From Varanus komodoensis (Eukaryota; Chordata; Lepidosauria; Squamata; Varanidae): a DNA stretch of 64,000 bases. How positions within the stretch are numbered: position 1 is the stretch's first letter; each line of letters opens with the position of its first letter. Location: positions 13,778,066 to 13,842,065 of the forward strand of contig NW_025335941.1 in NCBI RefSeq assembly GCF_004798865.1, written 5' to 3'. Positions 56,665-64,000 of the stretch are shown here, piece by piece. The position numbers and the translations under genes are program-made. The notes under the pieces were generated by a model. It had not been told where the DNA came from. It saw nothing but the letters and a program-made list of their open reading frames with translations, and did no database searches.

Positions 56665-56857
56665 GGGGAGGGACCATAATTCAGTGACAAAGGACATACC
56701 TTGCATGCCGAAAGTCTCAATTTCCATCCTTGATTTTTCCAGGTAGTGCTGGAAAAAGGACTGCCTGAAACCCCGGAGAGCCTTCCAATCAGTGCCAATA
56801 CTATTGGGCAAGATGGGCCCCTGCTCTGATTCAATTCAAGTGTCCTATTTTCCTATG
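56665..56857 (+). mobile_element. tRNA-headed SINE
   Basis: The head 'agggaccataattcagtgac', 'accttgcatgccgaaagtct' and 'caatttccatccttg' (weak B box) is followed by 'ccaggtagtgctggaaaaaggactgcctgaaaccccggagagcc'. It ends 'attgggcaagatgggcccctgctctgattca' and 'gtcctattttcctatg'. Same family as the copies at 6.3 and 17.4 kb and the most complete of them here. Confidence 0.75.
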
Positions 56858-56859
56858 AG

Positions 56860-57055
56860 TGTTGTGACATTGGAGCAAATAAGACGTATTTTTTAAAATA
56901 TACCTTACAATGATATTTTATTTCTTGCACAAAAACCTTTCAATAATGCTCTGTTACTCTACATGGCCATAGACTGTCTTGATGCCTCTTTAGCAACCCC
57001 CCTTCCTATGTTACTATTATATAAATTCTGTGTTCCACTAGAAAAACTAAAATGG
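56860..57055. other. Unassigned AT-rich spacer
   Basis: Nothing recognised. Confidence 0.4.
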
Positions 57056-57059
57056 TATG

Positions 57060-57283
57060 TTTTTTCTATATTCTTTTCGGCTCCAGGTTAAAACCTTTTT
57101 ATTTAATCATTATTTTAAAAATTAGCATTTTTAGTGGTTCACAGTCGCTTTTGTTTTATTTTGATTTATTTGTATTGCTTGTGGTAATTTTACTGCATTG
57201 TTTTATTGACTGTTTTTATTGGTTTTAATCTTGTAAGCCGTCCTGAGACACAATAGTGAAGGACGGCATATAAATGTTTTAAA
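57060..57283 (+). mobile_element. LINE 3' tail
   Basis: The T-rich run 'aggttaaaacctttttatttaa' and 'ttgttttattgactgtttttattggttttaat' is followed by 'cttgtaagccgtcctgagacac' and 'gaaggacggcatataaatgttttaaataa'. This is a typical squamate LINE 3' end (usual form: 'gtgagccgccctgagtcc', then 'gggcggcatataaatg'). It is 5'-truncated and its clade (L2 or CR1 type) is not settled. Confidence 0.6.

Positions 57284-57314
<31 letters not shown>
57284..57314. repeat. (AACT)n microsatellite at the LINE tail
   Basis: About seven AACT units directly follow the LINE tail, as expected for a variable LINE terminus. Confidence 0.9.
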
Positions 57315-58170
57315 ATATGTTAATTTTTAAAAGCCTCCCAGAGAGCTTTGGCTTTTGGAGTATAAGGGGGCTAAGAAATGTAATTAATGCAATGAGATAA
57401 ATTAAAGTTTACCTAAGCTGAAGCAGAAGCCCTCTGTCACATGTTGATCAGCAATAGTGTGTCATTCACTTACATGGTCGAGAAACTCTGAACCACAAAT
57501 GTTTCCCATTAGGCCCCGCACTTAACCTGATGCAAAATTCTTTTGGTCAAGAGTCCAGCGGGCTTTCTTGAAATAATCAGGGTATTCACTTGATTGATTT
57601 TCTCCTGCTGAGCTTTCCTTACCCAGTTTGACCCCCTCCTTCCTACTCTTTCCTAACCTACAGGACAGAGATGAATAAAACTGTCTTTTAATAATATTAG
57701 GTTTCCCCAGATCAATACTTTTGGTCATGTTACACTATTGGTTCCTACATACCAGTTGCTATATGAGAAAATGGGAATCAATACAGAGCTTATGTCTCTA
57801 CAAAGACATTGTCAAAGGCCATCATAATGGAGCACAGATTAGGATCAGTGGGCTTCATTATAAGTAATAATTTCTAGAGCATTTTTCAAGGCACAAAGTC
57901 TTCTCTAAGTCAGATGCTAAAAACTCCAATTCCAGTTGGTGTGTAAAGTATAAAACTATTGTTTCAAGAAACAAAGAATATTGGGTGAAAATAGAGAGCC
58001 ATTTCACATGTTAATCAGTTCCTAGGTTTAAAAAAAGATACATGAGAATTTTCAATATGTACATTAAAGTTTCCCTTCATGTGGAGCATCTGAGAAATGC
58101 TGGAATTGGCACAGAATTGCATCTAATATGGGTGTTGCATAGTGAACCATTAAAAAAACTGTGCACAGGA
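57315..58170. other. Unassigned sequence
   Basis: No feature recognised. Confidence 0.45.
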
Positions 58171-58175
58171 AACAC

Positions 58176-58377
58176 TGAGGCATGGCAGTGGACTCAGACT
58201 GAACTAAGACTCAGGAGATGCAGGTTCTGTATGACCCACCTGGTCATAAAGTTCACCTAGTGTCCTTTGGCTAGTTCCTGATTCTGTAAGTCACACCTGG
58301 TAACTCTGACCATGAAAGCCATCTTGGATTCCTTGCAATCGGAAAGGAGGTGGGATAGAAGAATGAATGAATGAACT
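58176..58377 (+). mobile_element. Diverged tRNA-headed SINE
   Basis: The sequence 'ggcatggcagtggactcaga' and 'actcaggagatgcaggttctg' (B-box-like) is followed by 'gtcataaagttcacctagtgtcc' and 'aaaggaggtgggatagaa', ending in (GAAT)n. It shows the plan of a Sauria-type SINE with an older body. Confidence 0.5.
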
Positions 58378-58420
58378 GTATCTGTAAGTCAGGGATTCAG
58401 AATGTGTTTCATCAGAGAAG

Positions 58421-58428
58421 TTCTAAAG
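58421..58428. repeat. Target-site duplication of the 58.4-kb hAT MITE
   Basis: TTCTAAAG here is repeated exactly at 58607-58614. Confidence 0.9.
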
Positions 58429-58606
58429 CAGGGGTCTCAAACTCGTGGCCCACGGGCCAATTGCCGGGATGGGCGGGGCACGGGGGAGGGGCCCTGCGGC
58501 CTTCAAAGTGCTGGCGGCACCCGGGCCGGCCGCGGGATGATGCGGCCCAGCCTCACCCAGCCTCTACTTCCAGTGGCCCCCAGGTAAGATGAGTTTGAGA
58601 GCCCAG
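58429..58606. mobile_element. Non-autonomous hAT transposon (MITE)
   Basis: The left terminus CAGGGGTCTCAAACTCG and the right terminus GAGTTTGAGAGCCCAG are inverted repeats of the hAT type. An exact 8-bp target duplication TTCTAAAG flanks the element. Length is 178 bases. The centre is very GC-rich ('cccgggccggccgcggg') and contrasts strongly with its AT-rich surroundings. Plus-strand frames of 73 and 61 codons overlie it and are composition effects. No transposase. Confidence 0.92.
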
Positions 58607-58619
58607 TTCTAAAGGGATG

Positions 58620-59755
58620 CATTCCACTGGTGAAGAGAGCCAAAGGCAAGATGAATAGGTCCTAAAATACCAAAAATACCACTGTATTACTGGCAATAAC
58701 TAAGCCTTAGAGAGGCATTTTCACCTTTTAAAATGGGAAAAACCTGCGCAGAATTTGGGAAACCACAAGGTGATCAATGGTTGAGGGAAGTGAAGAGGAA
58801 ATTGCTCTCTGGGTAATGAGGGATAGATTCCTTCTGTAAGAAGTTTCCCCAAGAAGGCCACATTTGGTTGTGTCAAGTTGTACAAATGGAGTTTGAAAAG
58901 GCAGAAACTCTGGGTGTAAAAGAAATTGTAAATGCTTCACCTAGATCTCTGATCAGCTGGGTAGGGGCTTATAGTATGTGACAGTCTTTTTGGTGGAGCT
59001 GCATTTGTTGGGATAGAAAAGAATTTTGGTGGTGCACTGCTATCTATGGAAAGGATTTATAATGGGATCATTAAGTTTATTGTTCTGACAAAAATGGAAA
59101 AAGGAGGCACTTGGAACTTTGGATGGACTTGTTTCAGGGCGTATTTGTTCTGTCCCCCTGCCCCATGCCAAAGATTGGTGAGAAAACAACATGAAGCTGC
59201 GTTCTTTCCAGATCTGCATGTGCATGGAATGCTGAGATATAAAATAGCAAATAAATGTGAAAATTAAATATGACATTAATTGTGTGAAATCAATTAACAT
59301 GCACACATTTAAAAATGTAAACAGCTCTTCCCCACCCCAAGTGGGATCAGGATTGTGGCCTCCAAAAGCATCATTGTTGAAATTTCACAAGATGCCAATC
59401 TGTTTAAAAGTAATTGATGGATTAATTGCTTAAAAGCAAGACATTTTATTGATTTAAAAGTCTTTAATTGGTTGGCAGCCCTATTTGTAATGTAATCTAA
59501 CTTCAGAAAATGTTGGCTACATGCTACTTATTCTGTATTGCCTTTGCTGTTATAGAACAATTTGCAGGATGTACACAAGTGAACTTTTCTCCCTGTCTAG
59601 TCCAGAAACGCACTGCTTCCCAAAATGAACAATTAATGTTTGAGAAAAGTCTGAAAAATGTCTATTCTTTTGACCTTTCTAAGGTTTGTCATTTGGTTGA
59701 CATACCCATTACCTCAAAAATCAAATGTGTTTGTCTAAACATTATTTCGATGTTT
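58620..59755. other. Unassigned AT-rich sequence
   Basis: No repeat or exon recognised. Frames of 88-93 codons (59040-59306 minus, 59510-59791 plus) lack motifs. Confidence 0.45.
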
Positions 59756-59759
59756 CATT

Positions 59760-60005
59760 TGGGCACCAAAGGTCAGACAGCTGACCACTAACTCGCTGAC
59801 AGTGATCAATTCAGTCTCCGATCTTGTCACTTTCACTGTTTATTCTGCTATCCATCTCCTCTTTGCCAGCCACTTTCTGCTGTTGAGGCGCTTTTAAACC
59901 TAACAATAATCCAATTTAGAATTGATCAATGGGAATGTATGGTCAGTAAGCAAAACGACAAAGTCTGCAAATAACCACCCAACACAATCTGGTCCTATTT
60001 TCCAT
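59760..60005. other. Non-repetitive block, candidate conserved non-coding element
   Basis: Dense in mixed-composition words: 'ggtcagacagctgaccactaac', 'gctgacagtgatcaattcag', 'aacaataatccaatttagaattgatcaatggg' (a TAATCC homeodomain-type word and two TTGATC words) and 'gcaaataaccacccaacacaa'. No repeat signature, no frame. Inference only. Confidence 0.3.
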
Positions 60006-60009
60006 AAGG

Positions 60010-60630
60010 CTGAATGCAAACTTGAAAAATACAACAGCCACCACCACCCTGGCATATGGATTAGTGAGTTTTGATGACAAACTATTTTGTGGTTATGCTT
60101 ATTTCTAATTTTTTCATGATCTCATCTAGTGACTGCTATATACTGTATTTACCTATTTCTCAAAAGTCTGGTGCTTATCCAATTTTTTTGTCATATAAAC
60201 CTTAGGACTAGTTTTCAAGTTTATTGTCTCTTATGGCAAGTTATTGCAGTTTTTCCATTGGGACAACTTTAGACAATTGGAGCTTGAAGAATTCGATCAT
60301 GAATTGTTTTGCAAAATATCCTGACCTGTGTTCCTAATGTACAGATTGTTGCAACACAGTTTGTGGAAATTCAAACATATTAAGTATGACTGTTGGAAGA
60401 GAGAAAATATTTAGAATATTCGTAGATCACCGGTCTGCTCAATGAGGACTTGAGGTGACATATGAATAAACCAAAGTAAGAAAAACAAGAAAATACATCA
60501 AACTAAAAAACAAGCAGGAAAAATTACACTGCATTCAAGTCAGGGAGGATTAATGAATTCAAAGGTCTGTATTAACCATTAAAGTCCCCTGCTATTAGCA
60601 TACTGCTTGTGTAATAACAATCATCCCTGA
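60010..60630. other. Unassigned AT-rich sequence
   Basis: Nothing recognised. Confidence 0.45.
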
Positions 60631-60635
60631 TTTTC

Positions 60636-60740
60636 AGCGCTCCAGATGTGTCAGATTACAACTTCCATAATTCCAACCCAGCATGGCGAATGGCACCTGG
60701 GAGGTGCCTACTTGGGGAAGGTTGTAGATTACAACATCGA
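60636..60740. repeat. Palindromic repeat of the 'aactcccatcat' type
   Basis: The sequence 'agcgctccagatgtgtcagattacaacttccataattccaacccagcatggcgaatgg' matches the left half of the same family as 24525-24612. The right half is degraded. Confidence 0.55.
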
Positions 60741-60744
60741 TGTT

Positions 60745-61838
60745 CCCTGGGAAAATATTTCCTTAAGTTGGGCTGGAGGAATTTATTTATTTCCAGTCCA
60801 ATCTAGCATTCACAGTTTCATTTTTTTCCATTTCCATATGAGTTTTTCTGGGTATTCAGAACCAGGCCTTCTGTGTAACAGTACCTAATTTTGAAATTCT
60901 CTCTCCAAGGAAGCTGGGGAAGTTGACATTGTTCTGGCAAAATGGGTTTTTCTGCACTGTGGTGGGCTCAGGAGGACTTTACTTCTCAGAAGCACTTAGA
61001 TCAATAGTTTAAACAGGTAGATATATTTTAAAGAACGCAAAGAGTCACAGCATAAATAAAACATGTCTTAGCAATATCAGGATAACAGTTTCTGGACTGT
61101 TATCTGAAGTGAGTAAGCTAGGGCATAAAAAGTCTGGGAGGAAAGAGTTAAATTTCTCTTTTTCCTTTTTGCTCTCTGACCATTCTGCAAAGGTCTGTGA
61201 AAGCAACTCCTATACCAAGACTGATGTCCGTGTAAGTGTTTGGGCCTCAAGTTATACTCAAATGTGTCTATAGTTGAGATTTTGAGGCCAGAAATAGCAG
61301 TCAAATCCTTTGATGTTTTAACACTCCTAGGAAGTGTTTCCCTTTGATGTCCGAGTCCCTAAAGATGCAGAGTAAGAGATTTGTTTGTTTTTTTTTCCTA
61401 AGCCAAGATAAGGCATCATGCTTGACAAAGAGGGGATGGGAGTAAATGAACCATAGCACTGCTTGCTTTGCAAAGCAAATCCCCAAGTGGACATACACTC
61501 TCATGTGAGTCCAATTGTGGGAGAGTGGGAGTGATTCTTGCCTGGTGCAGCATCTCTTTCAGTCCAGTCCAAGCCAGCTCCAGTTCTTTGGGAGGGGAAG
61601 GACTCATGTAGGAAACTTGCGATATGAAGCTAAGCTCCCTGTGTGGTTTCACAGCCTGTGCTTGTGTCTCATATTGCCCCTGTACTCACGTTGGCTAACC
61701 CACATGGTGAGTGCAATTCTATGTGGTAGAACAGGTAAATAACACACAAGAAGGGTTTGCATGTGCATTGATCTTCTCTATAGTTATGACAAAGATAAAA
61801 CAAGAACAGGTTCTTAATCCTGCTGCTGCTGGTGCCCT
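60745..61838. other. Unassigned sequence
   Basis: No exon or repeat recognised; frames overlap on both strands at 61.3-61.9 kb. Confidence 0.4.
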
Positions 61839-61868
61839 TCCTCCTCCTCCTCCTCCTCCTCCTCTTCC
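61839..61868. repeat. (CTC)n short repeat
   Basis: About eight CTC units. It explains the proline run of the plus frame and the arginine run of the minus frame that cross it. Confidence 0.9.
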
Positions 61869-61869
61869 T

Positions 61870-64000
61870 TGCTTTAGCATATATTTTGGATGGCACCTGA
61901 GTTTTCAAATCAGTTGTTCCATTACAGCTGGGTTATTGCTGAAGAGTTTGGCTCCATTTCTTTAAGCAGATTTATATTTATCCGTGGCACTTCATTGGGT
62001 TGGACCTTGCATAGACAGGTGTTTTGTCTTTCCAAGCCTCCCGCAAAGATTCATGTGGATTTCAGAACCTGGTTCTATTAGAATTACCTTTCTCTGTAGC
62101 TGTTTTTAACCATCCTTTCTCTAAAGTTGCTAGGAACACAAATAATAGAATTCATACACACCTTTGAGCAACTTGAGTTTTCCTGATTGATGATATTCTC
62201 AACAAACGTTCCACTCTTAGAACTGTAAACTCTTGCCTTATTGCTAGTAAAATGCATGGGGATTCAACACTTTGTAATCATAAATTCAGAATAATCCTAG
62301 CACAGAAATGATCTCATAGAAGTACATCAACACACAAATAAATAGCAAGTTTACCATTCATGAGAGAACATGCTGTGCTTAATATGCTCTTCCTCAAGTG
62401 ATGCACCCTGGGACATCCTGAAAGGGACATCTTGTTGAATACTATGATAATTTGGGAGCCATGTATAAGCAACTTTCCAAGAGCAGGAAGAGCTGGTGAG
62501 TCAAATAGCAGTGGCCTGATGCTTGTGAAGTGCTGGGCAGCACCAGCACTAACATAAATGCCCATGACACCAGCACTAACATAAATGACATAATGCTAGT
62601 GTGACAGCCTCCAGCCAAATTCCAATAGGGCTTGAGTGTATGAAGGCTATTGGGTTTGCACTAGTGCAATGTATGTAAGGGCAATGCTATATATAGAGCT
62701 GGATACTATATATAGAGCTCCCTGACACTCGTCATTAGCGTTGCCATGAAATGTCACAATAGGTCAGCTCATAATCTGAAACTTGTGCAGTTGTTAAGCC
62801 CATCATTGTAGTGCACTTGGATTATGACTTTATACATTTGTTGCAAATGTAAGAATAGATCACAAGCTTCAGAGCATCTGCAATCTGCACCTGAATGACA
62901 GCATTTCTGTGTGCCATTTGTTATGGTAACACCCTTGATGTCAGTTTGCATCTTCAGCATGGCATATCCTCTGAATATTCTTTCTTTGTCACCATGGCTC
63001 TAGTTCTTTGTTGGGCCATTCATCTTTTTTCCATACCAAACTGATGACTAATGGCAAGTAATGGCTACACAGAAAGATCATGTGAAAACAGCTAATCAGG
63101 AAGGGATACATAATGTCAAGCCACATCATGATGCCTTATGTGATTTAAGACTTCATCTCCCACAATGCAGCTTGATAGCATGCATACACATGAACTCTTA
63201 TACACCAGATGAGGTCTTGAATTTGAGAAGTTTAATTTGCAATTGCATGCATGCATTATTTATTTTCTAAGAGAAATAAATGCATTTGCACCCATTGCCA
63301 TTCATCACAGCTAGCAGGAAAGGACTGGAGCTTAACCTAGGTTGTAGGAAGGGGGAATAATTAAACCAGTGAAGTGGAGATAACTTCCTCTTCAAAGCCG
63401 GCTCATTTCTATGTTCCTCTATCACTACACTAACTCTCTCCATAAGTAACTATCCCTGATCATTTTCACATCCATCTACCCAATTCAATGGACATTATAA
63501 AGATTATATCTATGCTCAGCAGTACGGTTTTCCTCTGATAGCCTGCTCAATACTTTTATAGAATGTAATTAAACCTTATCAGTTCTCTGACAGGAAATAG
63601 ATGAACTTTTAATTATTTCAAGATAAGTGAATGTTTAAACATTTTTTTCACAGCTTCAAAGGTTATATGGAATACATTTCAAATGAATTATATGTTGAAA
63701 TGCATTCAGTTCTTTGTGGATGCCACCATACAATTGACTTTGAAATGCTCTAACAGGCATCACATATTGCTGATCTAGCAGCTGAAGTGGTACATCTTCT
63801 CAATTATCTTTCTTATAGTTGTCATCGAACTATAGTTGTTGAAAAAATAATCTTTGGATTCTTTATACCTGAATAACTATTGCCCAGTTCCAATAACTCT
63901 TTTCCCAATAAAGTTTGTAAACAAGCAATGGCACTACCACTTGTGGAGTTTCTGGATGAAATCACAGTCTTTTCCAGTCTGATATTTGGCCTGGTTTGGC
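61870..64000. other. Unassigned sequence to the window edge
   Basis: No exon or nameable repeat. It contains two small tandem duplications: 'caccagcactaacataaatg' at 62541 and 62568, and 'ctatatatagagct' at 62687 and 62706. From about 63540 to 63700 it is AT-rich, with a few homeodomain-type TAATTA-like words. Confidence 0.4.

Noticed and set aside
58371-58592. GC-rich 73-codon plus-strand frame as a gene
   Set aside because: It overlies the 178-bp hAT MITE.
61669-61908. Arginine-rich minus-strand frame as a basic protein
   Set aside because: The arginine run is produced by the (CTC)n repeat.

Overview
This window reads as non-coding vertebrate DNA, most likely from a squamate reptile (a lizard or close relative). 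The evidence is the repeat content: three RTE/BovB LINE fragments, tRNA-headed SINEs of the Sauria type, a 5S-rRNA-headed SINE, CR1-like fragments, short palindromic elements that I recognise from lizard genomes, and several non-autonomous hAT transposons. The sequence is AT-rich, with many TAAA-type tails and short microsatellites. I found no convincing host exon, splice-bounded frame, tRNA gene or rRNA gene. The open frames are short, mostly overlie repeats, and have no family match I recognise. It is best described as intergenic or deep intronic.

Layout. At 1-830 lies a minus-strand BovB LINE with a large internal deletion; it runs off the left edge. From 0.9 to 9.3 kb there are scattered old repeats (palindromic elements, CR1-like, a hAT-like relic, a SINE) in otherwise unassigned sequence. 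At 9.27-9.88 kb a solo LTR with a perfect 5-bp target duplication interrupts an older repeat. An octamer-motif cluster sits at 12.65 kb. At 13.9-14.7 kb a SINE array with two identical 215-bp units lies inside a split palindromic element. From 15.7 to 19.3 kb come a LINE-derived repeat, a SINE and two further repeats. From 20.0 to 21.7 kb an LTR relic, a diverged tandem array and a BovB 3' end abut each other.

The stretch 21.7-32.5 kb is mostly unassigned, with a hAT relic, an LTR relic, an (AAT)n tract and a LINE-derived copy. From 32.5 to 34.5 kb is a repeat cluster, including a 307-bp hAT element with an intact 8-bp target duplication. A second copy of that element, in the opposite orientation and with its own 8-bp duplication, lies at 50.46-50.80 kb. 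The interval 36-43.7 kb holds another hAT candidate, a CR1-like piece, a third RTE/BovB tail and the 5S-headed SINE. From 43.7 to 64 kb the sequence is sparser, with a few SINE and LINE tails, a 178-bp hAT MITE at 58.4 kb, and three stretches that look constrained and non-repetitive (29.3, 49.2 and 59.8 kb; the first lies earlier) as candidate conserved non-coding elements.

There is no gene system or operon-like logic here. The interest is in element structure: precise insertion footprints, nesting order, a SINE triplication that looks like unequal crossing-over, and a repeat family with direct-repeat ends that I cannot name. All family names come from remembered consensus sequences, not a database search.
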